Positions 1 through 6,973 of a stretch of 7,018 bases of DNA are shown here, piece after piece (the stretch's first letter is position 1; each line of letters starts with the position of its first letter). The stretch is from Deltaproteobacteria bacterium (GTDB lineage: Bacteria > Desulfobacterota > Binatia > DP-6): contig VBLD01000079.1 of assembly GCA_005879205.1 (NCBI GenBank), forward strand, positions 1 through 7,018, given 5' to 3'. Position numbers and translations under genes: made by a program. The notes under the pieces are model-generated. The model saw only the letters and a program-made list of their open reading frames with translations. It had not been told where the DNA came from and did not search any database.

Positions 1-182
1 CCGGTGAGCTCAACAAGGACGCACGCCTCGACGCCCTGATGGGCCCCGGCGGCGTCGCCTCCTGCGGCAACGCCCAGAACTGCGTCGAGGTCTGCCCCAA
101 GGAGATCCCGCTCACCCATGCCATCGGCGAAATCGGTCGCCAGACCACCATCAAGTGGATCAAGGACATCTTCGCCAGATGA
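1..182 (+). CDS. sdhB: Succinate dehydrogenase/fumarate reductase iron-sulfur subunit, C-terminal end (partial)
   Basis: Reading from base 3, the last 59 residues of an SdhB/FrdB protein are visible and end at TGA 180-182; the 5' part lies outside the window. The fragment contains SCGNAQNCVEVCPKEIPLT, the hallmark C-x5-C-x3-CP block of the family (codons for the three Cys start at base 63, 81 and 93). By homology with the E. coli enzyme, the first two Cys ligate the [3Fe-4S] cluster and the third, before Pro, ligates the [4Fe-4S] cluster. The subunit passes electrons from the flavoprotein SdhA to the membrane quinone site, on the cytoplasmic face of complex II. The GNAQNCVEVCPKEIPLT wording resembles the Bacillus/deltaproteobacterial type of SdhB more than the E. 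coli type. sucC follows after 72 bases, so it is probably in the same operon. Confidence 0.93.
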   Translation, partial: GELNKDARLDALMGPGGVASCGNAQNCVEVCPKEIPLTHAIGEIGRQTTIKWIKDIFAR

Positions 183-217
183 GGAGCACGATGAGGAGCA
201 TGAAGGGATGAGGAGCA
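178..217 (+). repeat. Three direct copies of an 11-base repeat, GATGAGGAGCA
   Basis: GATGAGGAGCA occurs exactly at 178-188, 190-200 and 207-217; the first copy includes the sdhB stop codon. Each copy contains both an ATG and a purine-rich GAGGAG that looks like a Shine-Dalgarno core. The spacing (12 then 17 bases) is not a multiple of the helical turn, and nothing resembles a known transcription-factor array. The copies probably arose by slippage or local duplication at the gene junction. They may act as ribosome-capturing sites between sdhB and sucC, which is inference. Confidence 0.7.
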
Positions 218-254
218 TCGACCAGGGCAGGGCGCGCAGCGCCCGAGCAGCGGA

Positions 255-258
<4 letters not shown>
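179..258 (+). other. Possible ladder of two coupling mini-ORFs linking sdhB to sucC
   Basis: An ATG at 179 overlaps the sdhB stop as ATGA (179-182) and opens a 10-codon frame, MRSTMRSMKG, ending with TGA 209-211. That stop is overlapped by another ATG at 208 (ATGA 208-211), opening a 16-codon frame, MRSIDQGRARSARAAE. It ends with TGA 256-258, which overlaps the sucC ATG at 255 (ATGA 255-258). So three successive ATGA junctions connect sdhB to sucC without a break in possible translation. The sucC start itself has no strong Shine-Dalgarno sequence, so termination-reinitiation is plausible. The peptides are arginine-rich, look like no known product and may have no function of their own. It could also be a by-product of the repeated GATGAGGAGCA. 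Confidence 0.3.
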
Positions 259-1417
<1,159 letters not shown>

Positions 1418-1421
<4 letters not shown>

Positions 1422-2305
1422 GCGTGCTCGTCGACCGGCGCACGCGCGTCCTCACGCAGGGCATCACCGGTGCGACGGGGCAGCTGCACACGCGCCTCTG
1501 CCGGGAGTACGGCACGCAGATGATCGCGGGGGTGACGCCGGGGCGCGGCGGCACCGACTTCGAGGGCATCCCGATCTTCGACACGGTCGCGCGCGCGGTG
1601 CGCGAGACGGAGGCCGACGCCTCGGTGATCTACGTCCCGCCGGTGGGCGCGGCCGACGCCATCATGGAAGCCGTCGACGCGGGACTCCCCGTCGTCGTCT
1701 GCATCACCGACGGGGTGCCGGTGCTCGACATGGTGCGCGTCAAGCGCTTCCTCGAGGGCCGGCCGACGCGGCTGATCGGCCCCAACTGCCCCGGCATCAT
1801 CACGCCCGGCGAGTGCAAGATCGGCATCATGCCGGGCTACATCCACAAGCCGGGGCGGGTCGCCGTCGTCTCGCGCAGCGGCACGCTCACCTACGAGACG
1901 GTTCATCAGCTCACGCTGCTCGGCATCGGGCAGTCCACCTGCATCGGCATCGGCGGCGACCCGATCATCGGCACGGGGTTCGTGGACGCGCTCCGGCTGT
2001 TCAACGAGGACCCGGCCACGGACGCGATCGTCCTGATCGGGGAGATCGGCGGCACGGCGGAAGAGGAGGCGGCGAGCTTCATCAAGGTGCACGTCCAGAA
2101 GCCCGTCGTCGCCTTCATCGCCGGACAGACGGCGCCCAAGGGGAAGCGGATGGGTCACGCGGGCGCAATCATCGCCGGCGGGCGGGGGACCGCGGCCGAG
2201 AAGATCGACGCGTTCCGCGCGGCGGGCGTGCGCATCGCCCCGAGCCCGGCCGAGCTCGGCGCGACCATGCAGGCCGTATTGCGGGAGGTGAGGCTGCTGT
2301 CATGA
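1418..2305 (+). CDS. sucD: Succinate-CoA ligase (ADP-forming), alpha subunit
   Basis: The product is 295 aa, close to the usual 288-295 aa. The start MSVLVDRRTRVLTQGITG matches the family N-terminus. ATG 1418 is preceded by GGGGAGG (1406-1412) at a 5-base spacing and overlaps the sucC stop. The CoA-binding Rossmann domain (about 1-125) contains QGITGATG and GVTPGRGG. The ligase domain contains IGPNCPGIITPGECKIGI, SRSGTLTYE, GIGGDP, GEIGGTAEEEAA and KRMGHAGAI. His247 in GHAGAI corresponds to the catalytic phosphohistidine (E. coli His246). This subunit binds CoA and carries the phosphoryl intermediate, while SucC binds the nucleotide. GVTPGRGG replaces the more common GVTPGKGG, a conservative change. 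The stop overlaps the ndk start (ATGA 2302-2305). Confidence 0.98.
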
Positions 2306-2736
2306 AGGAGCAGACGCTGTGTATCGTCAAGCCGGACGCGATGCGGAAGCGCGTCCTCGGCCGCATCCTCGCGATGATCGAGGAACGGGGGCTGGTGCCC
2401 GTCGTCGCGCGCATCGTCTCGCTCGCCCCCGGCGACGCCGAGCGCTTCTACGCCGTGCATCGCGAGCGGAAGTTCTTCCCCGATCTGGTTCGCTTCATGA
2501 GCTCGGGTCCGGTCTTCGTCGCCGTGCTCGAGGGCGAGGAGGCCATCGCCCGCTGGCGCGATCTGATGGGGCCGACCGACTCGACCAGGGCCCCGAAAGG
2601 GACGATCCGCGGAGAGTTCGGCACCGACGTCGAGAAGAACGCCGTGCACGGGTCCGACGCGCGGGAGACGGCGCGGGTGGAGATCGGCTTCTTCTTCGCC
2701 GGCCTCGAGCTGCCGGGGGCGACCGCGGCGGGGTGA
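2302..2736 (+). CDS. ndk: Nucleoside diphosphate kinase
   Basis: The product is 144 aa (E. coli Ndk is 143). It transfers the gamma-phosphate from an NTP to an NDP through a phosphohistidine. The active-site His116 lies in NAVHGSD at 113-119; other family blocks are CIVKPDAM (7-14), the HRERKFFPDLVRFMSSGPV segment at about 53-71, GPTDSTRAPKGTIRG at 90-104 and the C-terminal EIGFFF. The start is fixed by the ATGA overlap with sucD and by AGGTGAGG at 2286-2293, eight bases upstream. Placement directly after sucCD is sensible because it interconverts the ATP or GTP made by that enzyme. The Ser after HGSD, common in many Ndks, is Ala120 here; this is peripheral to catalysis and nothing suggests loss of function. 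Confidence 0.98.
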   Translation: MKEQTLCIVKPDAMRKRVLGRILAMIEERGLVPVVARIVSLAPGDAERFYAVHRERKFFPDLVRFMSSGPVFVAVLEGEEAIARWRDLMGPTDSTRAPKGTIRGEFGTDVEKNAVHGSDARETARVEIGFFFAGLELPGATAAG

Positions 2737-2739
2737 AGG

Positions 2740-2759
2740 GCGGGTGTATTTGAACCCGC
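2740..2759 (+). terminator. Weak hairpin after ndk
   Basis: GCGGGT (2740-2745) pairs with ACCCGC (2754-2759) around an 8-base loop, four bases after the ndk stop. It is only a 6-bp stem and no T-run follows, so it is not a classical intrinsic terminator. It could attenuate or protect the 3' end of the sdh-suc-ndk transcript, or be chance. Confidence 0.2.
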
Positions 2760-2780
2760 GTGGCCTGTCCGCCGTATCAC
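2750..2780 (+). promoter_or_regulatory. Weak sigma-70-like promoter candidate before the PspC/sigma cassette
   Basis: TTGAAC (2750-2755, four of six matches to TTGACA) and TATCAC (2775-2780, four of six to TATAAT) are separated by 19 bases. This lies in the only gap between ndk and the next gene. The long spacer and modest matches make it weak. A transcript starting near 2787 would have a leader of only about 15 bases and would barely retain the Shine-Dalgarno. No ECF-type -35/-10 pair is evident here. Confidence 0.15.
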
Positions 2781-2785
2781 GGGGC

Positions 2786-2791
2786 AGGAGG
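2786..2791 (+). promoter_or_regulatory. Ribosome binding site AGGAGG fixing the start at 2802
   Basis: AGGAGG lies 10 bases before ATG 2802. It decides between this start and an in-frame GTG at 2760, which would add 14 residues unlike the zinc-ribbon family and would place the Shine-Dalgarno inside the gene. Confidence 0.6.
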
Positions 2792-2801
2792 GAACGAATC
2801 C

Positions 2802-3239
2802 ATGGCGGACACCCGCAAGTGCCCGTACTGCGCCGAGGAGATCCGTGCCGAGGCGCTCCGCTGCCCGTACTGCCGGAGCCGCGTGGCGATGCCGGACCAC
2901 GACCGATGGTATCGCAACCACCCCGAGCGCCGGGTCGCCGGCGTGGCCGCCGCGGTGGCGCACGCGCTCGGCCTGCCCATCATGGGCGTGCGACTCGGCT
3001 TCGTGGTGCTGGCGTTCGTGCACCTGCTCGGGCCGATCGTCTACGGCGCCCTCTGGCTCCTCGTGCCGTTCGCGCCGGCCGAGCCGTCGCCGCTCGAGCG
3101 CGGCCTCGCCGCGGCGCAGGACTGGGTCGCGCATCTGCGCGGCCAGGGCCGCGTCGCGCCGCCACCGCCCGACGCCCCGCCCCGCGACCGGGCGAATGGT
3201 CTCGGCGGCGACGCCGTCCCGGGAAGCCCCCTCGTATGA
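2802..3239 (+). CDS. Zinc-ribbon and PspC-domain membrane protein (paralogue 1)
   Basis: This is a 145-aa protein. Residues 7-24 form a short zinc ribbon, CPYC-x10-CPYC (Cys7, 10, 21, 24). Residues about 35-90 form a PspC-like domain: WYRNHPERRVAGVAAAVAHALG, then GVRLGFVVLAF and a hydrophobic stretch (about 63-91) ending GALWLLVPFAP, the usual PspC pattern of helix, R-L-x-F and W-x-x-x-P. The roughly 55-residue tail is rich in Pro, Arg and Ala and looks disordered. PspC proteins are inner-membrane components of the phage-shock response in enterobacteria; zinc-ribbon fusions are widespread and of unknown role. It lies 21 bases before the ECF sigma gene. The second paralogue (4236-4583) shares the CPYCAEEIRAEA start. 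The exact function is unknown; a membrane-stress effector or partner of the sigma/anti-sigma pair is inference. Confidence 0.85.
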   Translation: MADTRKCPYCAEEIRAEALRCPYCRSRVAMPDHDRWYRNHPERRVAGVAAAVAHALGLPIMGVRLGFVVLAFVHLLGPIVYGALWLLVPFAPAEPSPLERGLAAAQDWVAHLRGQGRVAPPPPDAPPRDRANGLGGDAVPGSPLV

Positions 3240-3260
3240 TAGAGCTCGGCCCGGCCGCGG

Positions 3261-3770
3261 ATGGCGACCGACGAGGACCTGATGACGGCGGTCGCGAGCG
3301 GGGACGGGCGGGCGCTCGCGGAGCTCTGCGGGCGCTACGAGCGCGGGCTCCATCGGTTCATCTTCCGGCACACGGGCGGGCGCGACGTCGATGACCTCTA
3401 CCAGGAGACCTGGCTGCGGGTGGTGCGCGCGGCGCGACGCTTCGATCGCCGGCGGCGCTTCTCGACCTGGCTCTTCCAGATCGCCGTCAACCTCTGTCGC
3501 GACTGGCATCGCCGGCCGCCGCCCGAGCCCGTCGACCCCGCGAGCTTCGAGGACAGCCGGGCCGGGCCGTCCGGAACGGCCGACGCATCGCTCGATGCCC
3601 GCCGTCTCCTCGCCGCGCTCCCCGAGGCGCAGCGGAGCGTCGTCATCCTGCGCTACTATCACGACCTCGGCGAGGACGAGGTGGCGGAGATCGTCGGCTG
3701 CCCGAAGGGTACCGTGAAGAGCCGGCTGCATCATGCGATGGCGCGTCTCGCGCGTCTGGCACGGCAATGA
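3261..3770 (+). CDS. ECF-family RNA polymerase sigma factor
   Basis: The product is 169 aa, typical for a minimal ECF (group 4) sigma factor with only sigma-2 and sigma-4 domains. Sigma-2 covers about residues 20-86: DVDDLYQETWLRVVRAARRFD (42-62), then FSTWLFQIAVNLCRDWHRR (67-85), the -10 recognition region. A variable Pro/Asp-rich linker covers about 86-110. Sigma-4 covers about 112-165 (ALPEAQRSVVILRYYHDLG, then a helix-turn-helix with EDEVAEIVGCPKGTVKSRLHHAM) and recognises the -35 element. There is no C-terminal extension. The start is ATG 3261, since an in-frame stop lies at 3240-3242; no good Shine-Dalgarno is visible. Its stop overlaps the following anti-sigma gene (ATGA 3767-3770), the usual arrangement for an ECF and its cognate inhibitor. 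The target promoters cannot be deduced here. Confidence 0.95.
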   Translation: MATDEDLMTAVASGDGRALAELCGRYERGLHRFIFRHTGGRDVDDLYQETWLRVVRAARRFDRRRRFSTWLFQIAVNLCRDWHRRPPPEPVDPASFEDSRAGPSGTADASLDARRLLAALPEAQRSVVILRYYHDLGEDEVAEIVGCPKGTVKSRLHHAMARLARLARQ

Positions 3771-4243
3771 CCGAGTGCGACGACGTTCTCTCGCAGCTTC
3801 TCCTCGGCCGCGCGCTCGACGCCGACGCCGCAGCGCACGTGTCCGCGTGTCCGCACTGCACCGCAGAGCAGGGGCGGGTGCGGCGGGTTGCGGCGCTCCT
3901 CGCCTCGGACGACGTCCCGCCGGTGCCTCCCGCGCTGTCGGCGCGAGTGCTCCGCCTGGCCGCGCCGCTCCTCGCGCGCCAGGCGCGGCGCGCCGCCTGG
4001 TGGACGCTCGCGCGCGCCCTCGCGGCGGCGCTCGTACCCCTGCCGTTGATCCTCTTTCTGGATTTCCACCTGGTGCGGACCGCGTACGGCGTACTCAACG
4101 TGCTGCTGCCCGGCGCGGTCAGCTTCTACGTCGCCTTCAACTACGCCGCGACGCTCGCCCTGTTGCTCGCGCTGACCTACGGGATGATCCCGATCGTCGC
4201 CGAGCGGCAGATGCGTCTGCGGCGCGAGGAGTGTCGTGCCTGA
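3767..4243 (+). CDS. Membrane anti-sigma factor with HxxxCxxC zinc motif
   Basis: This is a 158-aa protein whose ATG overlaps the sigma stop. Residues 24-31 read HVSACPHC, the H-x3-C-x2-C signature of zinc-binding anti-sigma (ZAS) domains, after an acidic helix (DDVLSQLLLGRALDADAAAH) typical of the fold. In known systems this cytoplasmic domain clamps the sigma factor. Two hydrophobic segments follow, about 81-103 (LARALAAALVPLPLILFLDF) and about 120-145 (FYVAFNYAATLALLLALTYG), joined by a loop of only about 16 residues. The tail RQMRLRREE is basic, so N- and C-termini are probably both cytoplasmic. There is no sizeable periplasmic sensor domain and no obvious site-1 protease target. Identification rests on position and motif; sequence similarity outside the ZAS motif is not recognisable by eye. 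Confidence 0.8.
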   Translation: MTECDDVLSQLLLGRALDADAAAHVSACPHCTAEQGRVRRVAALLASDDVPPVPPALSARVLRLAAPLLARQARRAAWWTLARALAAALVPLPLILFLDFHLVRTAYGVLNVLLPGAVSFYVAFNYAATLALLLALTYGMIPIVAERQMRLRREECRA

Positions 4244-4583
4244 CGTCGTCACCAAGCGCTGCCCGTACTGTGCCGAGGAGATCCGGGCCGAGGCCGTCAA
4301 GTGTCGCCACTGCGGAAGCTTCCTCGAGGCCGGCAATCCGCTCACCCGGACATGGTACCGCTCGCGCCAGGGCAAGATGGTCGCCGGCGTCTGCGCCGGA
4401 CTGGCCGAGCAGTTCGGCATCTCGGTGACGATCCTCCGCCTGGCGTTCGTGCTCGGCACGCTCATCGGCGGCCCCGGCCTCATCATCTACATCGTACTCT
4501 GGGTGGTGATGCCGTATCGCCCGCCGCAGGAGGCACGCGAGGTGCCGGCCGCGCCGGGCCCGTCTCCTTCGGCGCCTTGGTAG
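4236..4583 (+). CDS. Zinc-ribbon and PspC-domain membrane protein (paralogue 2)
   Basis: This is a 115-aa protein starting at GTG 4236, preceded by GAGGAG (4226-4231) and overlapping the anti-sigma stop by 8 bases. The zinc ribbon is CPYC-x10-CRHC (Cys9, 12, 23, 26). The PspC domain, about residues 38-95, is closer to the family consensus than paralogue 1: TWYRSRQGKMVAGVCAGLAE, FGISVTILRLAFVL, then a glycine-rich turn and IIYIVLWVVMPYRP. It has one hydrophobic hairpin-like or single membrane segment (about 66-93) and a short Pro/Ala tail. It shares with paralogue 1 an almost identical N-terminal stretch at both protein and DNA level. Being the last gene of the sigma/anti-sigma operon suggests co-regulation. 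PspC acts in membrane-stress sensing in enterobacteria; the role of this zinc-ribbon type is not known. Confidence 0.88.
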   Translation: MPDVVTKRCPYCAEEIRAEAVKCRHCGSFLEAGNPLTRTWYRSRQGKMVAGVCAGLAEQFGISVTILRLAFVLGTLIGGPGLIIYIVLWVVMPYRPPQEAREVPAAPGPSPSAPW

Positions 4584-4615
4584 CGCCCGCGGTAGCGCAG
4601 GGCTAAGCTCCGGGC

Positions 4616-5683
4616 GTGCCGCGGCGAGACATCCAGGATCTGGACCGCAGAGACCTCGAAGCGTGGTGTACCTTGGTGGGCGAGCCTCCCTATCGGGCGG
4701 CGCAGATCCTCGCCTGGGTGCACCGTAAGCGCGCCGTGACCTTCGAGGAGATGTCGAACCTTTCGCGCGCGCTCCGCGCGCGGCTCGCGGCGGATTTCGT
4801 GCTCGCCCGGCTCGAGCCCGCCTTCGTGGCCGACTCGGCCGACGGGACGCGAAAGCTTCTCTTCCATCTGCCGGCCGAGCGCGGCGTCCGCGCGGCGGCG
4901 ATCGAGAGCGTCCTCATCCCCCAGGTCGACCGTCCCGACGACGCCCGGGACCGCCTGACGCTCTGCATCTCGAGCCAGGCCGGCTGCGGCATGGGCTGCC
5001 GCTTCTGTGCGACGGCGCGCATGGGTCTCGTCCGGAATCTGCGACCCGCCGAGATCGTCGGGCAGGTACGGGCCGGGATCGCGCTCGCGGCCCCGACCGC
5101 GCTCACCAACATCGTCTTCATGGGCATGGGCGAGCCGCTTGCCAACTACGGACCCGTGAAGACCGCGCTCGAGATCCTGAGCGCCGAGTGGGGCTATGCC
5201 ATCTCGCCGAGGCGGATCACGGTCTCGACGGTCGGTCTCGCGCCCGCCGTCTCGCGCCTGATCGCCGAGACGGGCGTCAACCTCGCCGTGTCGCTGAGCG
5301 CCACGACCGACCCGCAGCGCGACCGCCTGATGCCCGTCAACCGCCGCTTCCCGCTGGCGGGGCTCCTGCGGGCGTGCCGTGAGCTGCCGCTGCCGCGCCG
5401 CAAGCGCATCACCTTCGAGTACGTGCTGCTCGCCGGCGAGAACGATGCCGACGCGGATGCCCGCCGTCTCGTCCGCCTCCTGCACGGGCTTCGCGTCAAG
5501 GTGAACCTGATCCCCTTCAACCCGTTCCCGGGTGCCGGGTTCGCCGCGAGCCCGCGCGCCCGCATCCTCCGCTTCCAGGCGATCCTGCGCGCGCACGGCA
5601 TCGGTGCGACGATCCGCGAGAGCCGTGGGCAGGACATCCAGGCCGCCTGCGGACAGCTCGCCGCGGCGCGCCCGGCTGCCTGA
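4616..5683 (+). CDS. rlmN: Dual-specificity 23S rRNA (A2503-C2) / tRNA (A37-C2) methyltransferase
   Basis: This is a 355-aa radical-SAM enzyme that methylates C2 of A2503 in 23S rRNA and, in E. coli, A37 of some tRNAs. The radical-SAM [4Fe-4S] motif C-x3-C-x2-C is at Cys124, Cys128 and Cys131 (QAGCGMGCRFCATA). The two catalytic cysteines are also in place: Cys117 (TLCISSQ) and Cys345 (DIQAACGQL), corresponding to E. coli Cys118 and Cys355. Other family blocks are IESVLIP, NIVFMGMGEPLANY (165-178), ITVSTVGLAP, NLAVSLSAT, TFEYVLLAGEND and NLIPFNP. The N-terminal helical domain (DLEAWCTLVGEPPYRAAQILAWVH) is complete. GTG 4616 is the first start after the in-frame TAA 4604-4606; the next Met (46) would remove the N-terminal domain. 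No strong Shine-Dalgarno is seen. It lies 32 bases after the PspC gene and 1 base before the lipid kinase. Confidence 0.97.
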   Translation: MPRRDIQDLDRRDLEAWCTLVGEPPYRAAQILAWVHRKRAVTFEEMSNLSRALRARLAADFVLARLEPAFVADSADGTRKLLFHLPAERGVRAAAIESVLIPQVDRPDDARDRLTLCISSQAGCGMGCRFCATARMGLVRNLRPAEIVGQVRAGIALAAPTALTNIVFMGMGEPLANYGPVKTALEILSAEWGYAISPRRITVSTVGLAPAVSRLIAETGVNLAVSLSATTDPQRDRLMPVNRRFPLAGLLRACRELPLPRRKRITFEYVLLAGENDADADARRLVRLLHGLRVKVNLIPFNPFPGAGFAASPRARILRFQAILRAHGIGATIRESRGQDIQAACGQLAAARPAA

Positions 5684-5684
5684 C

Positions 5685-6623
5685 GTGCCGGGGATCGGCG
5701 TCGTCGTCAATCCACACGCCCGGGGCAACATCGACGGCGGCGGCGAGCGGGCCGCTCGCCTGGCCGAGGTGGTCGGCCACGACGGGGTCGTTCGCGTCAC
5801 CGAGTCGGTGCGCCAGATCCAAGACGTGGCGCGCGAGTTCCGCGAGCGCGGGACCGAGATCCTGGCCATCTGCGGGGGCGACGGCAGCTACCACTGCACG
5901 CTGAGCGGCTTCCGCGCGGTCTACGGCGACGAGGCGCTGCCGCTGCTTCTTCCTCTCCGCGCGGGCACGATCAACTACGTTGCCGACGCGACGGGGGGAC
6001 GGCGCGGCCGCCCGGAGGGCATGCTGGCGCGCGTGGTGCGCGACTACCGCAGCGGGCACAACTACGAGACGACCGAGCGGGACCTGTTGCGAGTGAACGG
6101 CGTCGAGCACGGCTTCGTGTTGAGCTTCGGGACGGCGGTCAACTACCTGCGCGCCTACTACGCGATGGAGAAGCAGGGCCCGGTGCAGGCGGCGCGCCTG
6201 CTCGGTCGCCTCATCGTCTCGGCGCTGGCCGGGACGCACGCCGCGCGGGCCATCTTCCAGGCCACGGCAGCCGACGTCGAGTGCGACGGCGAGCCCGTGC
6301 CCTTCCGCCAGTTCACCTTCTTCTTCGCCGCCACCGTCGACCGCATCGCGCTCGGCTTCCGCCCCACCTACCTCGCGACGCGCAAGCGGGGCTACATGCA
6401 CGTCGTCGGCGGCCCGGTCCCTGCCATGCGCCTCATCCGGCGCGCCATCCGTATCTACCGCGGCTTCCCGACCAACGAGCCGCTGCTCTTCGACAACCTC
6501 GGGCGCCACGTGACCATCCGCTTCTTCCGCGGCGAGCTCTACATGCTCGATGGCGACATCCTGCCACCGGCCGAACGGCTCGACGTCGACGTCGCATGCC
6601 GGGTCACGTTCATCCGGGGTTAG
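5685..6623 (+). CDS. Diacylglycerol kinase family (DAGK/LCB5-like) lipid kinase
   Basis: The product is 312 aa from GTG 5685, one base after the rlmN stop. This start is chosen because the strand-helix VGVVVNPHARGN-like opening of the fold (residues 4-15, IGVVVNPHARGN) begins immediately; longer in-frame starts run back into rlmN and give Arg/Ala-rich sequence. The catalytic domain shows ICGGDGSYHCTLSG (62-75, the GGDG nucleotide loop) and LPLRAGTINYVAD (89-101, second nucleotide-binding loop). The C-terminal half ends with ELYMLDGDILPP, the DGE/DGD motif of the second domain. Such enzymes phosphorylate diacylglycerol or a related lipid using ATP at the inner membrane; the substrate here is unknown. 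The usual GGDGT is GGDGS and the acidic residue a few positions later is Cys71. There is no visible Shine-Dalgarno, so expression probably depends on rlmN translation. Confidence 0.88.
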   Translation: MPGIGVVVNPHARGNIDGGGERAARLAEVVGHDGVVRVTESVRQIQDVAREFRERGTEILAICGGDGSYHCTLSGFRAVYGDEALPLLLPLRAGTINYVADATGGRRGRPEGMLARVVRDYRSGHNYETTERDLLRVNGVEHGFVLSFGTAVNYLRAYYAMEKQGPVQAARLLGRLIVSALAGTHAARAIFQATAADVECDGEPVPFRQFTFFFAATVDRIALGFRPTYLATRKRGYMHVVGGPVPAMRLIRRAIRIYRGFPTNEPLLFDNLGRHVTIRFFRGELYMLDGDILPPAERLDVDVACRVTFIRG

Positions 6624-6761
6624 GGGACCCGCGCTCCCGCCTTTTGGGGTGCGATCTGCCACCGGGGGGGATTGTAGGCTCGGCTCAGAGGGTCGGAAAC
6701 CACCCGAGCTGCTGCGACGCCTGCACCGACACCGGCTGCGCTCCCTGACGAGCTCGTGAGC

Positions 6762-6791
6762 GCCGGCCGCCGGGCTCCGTCGGCGGCCGGC
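6762..6791. repeat. GC-only 11-bp inverted repeat (strong hairpin)
   Basis: GCCGGCCGCCG (6762-6772) and CGGCGGCCGGC (6781-6791) are exact reverse complements around an 8-base loop. In RNA this is a very stable stem located 138 bases after the lipid-kinase stop. No T-run follows, so it is not a standard intrinsic terminator. It may still end or protect the transcript, as such GC stems can in high-GC genomes, or it may be a DNA-level operator. Confidence 0.6.
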
Positions 6792-6867
6792 TGACGGTGG
6801 GTGCGAGGCGGCGGTTGCCCTCGCGGTCGCCGTGAGCAGCGCCACCGGCACATGGGGCGTTGCCCGT

Positions 6868-6899
6868 GCGCTGGCGCGCGCTGTGTCCGCCGCCAGCGC
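6868..6899. repeat. 9-bp inverted repeat, possible upstream activator site
   Basis: GCGCTGGCG (6868-6876) and CGCCAGCGC (6891-6899) are exact reverse complements separated by 14 bases. It lies about 100-132 bases upstream of the start expected from the sigma-54-like promoter at 6974-6989, the distance where enhancer-binding proteins often bind. That link is inference. High G+C makes a 9-bp match less remarkable than it would be in balanced DNA. Confidence 0.4.
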
Positions 6900-6973
6900 C
6901 GCACGCCTGACGGGACGTCATTCGCCCGCCGGCAGCGCGCCGCCCGATGTCCGCCGAGACGCGGCAGCGCCGG

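Noticed and set aside
2791..2795. GGAAC resembling an ECF -35 element
   Set aside because: No CGT-type -10 element at 15-17 bases downstream, and the start of transcription would fall inside the coding region.
2760..2801. Upstream GTG start for the first PspC gene
   Set aside because: It would add 14 residues with no counterpart in the paralogue, and AGGAGG at 2786-2791 fits ATG 2802.
3235..3240. TATGAT resembling a -10 box before the ECF sigma gene
   Set aside because: There is no TTGACA-like -35 element at 15-19 bases upstream, and it lies on the PspC stop codon, so it may be chance.
2448..3767. 439-codon - strand open frame across ndk, PspC 1 and the sigma gene
   Set aside because: It spans three clear + strand genes and has only Arg/Ala/Pro-rich sequence with no motif.
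4579..4598. GGTAGCGC repeated at 4579-4586 and 4591-4598
   Set aside because: An 8-base repeat in GC-rich DNA at the end of a gene, with no further support.
4487..5869. Long open frame on the - strand (460 codons) opposite rlmN
   Set aside because: Its translation is Arg/Ala/Asp-rich low-complexity sequence, and it lies opposite an unmistakable rlmN. Long antisense frames are expected where third codon positions are nearly all G or C.
5517..6851. Long - strand open frame (444 codons) opposite the lipid kinase
   Set aside because: No family motif, biased composition, and fully explained as a shadow of the + strand gene.
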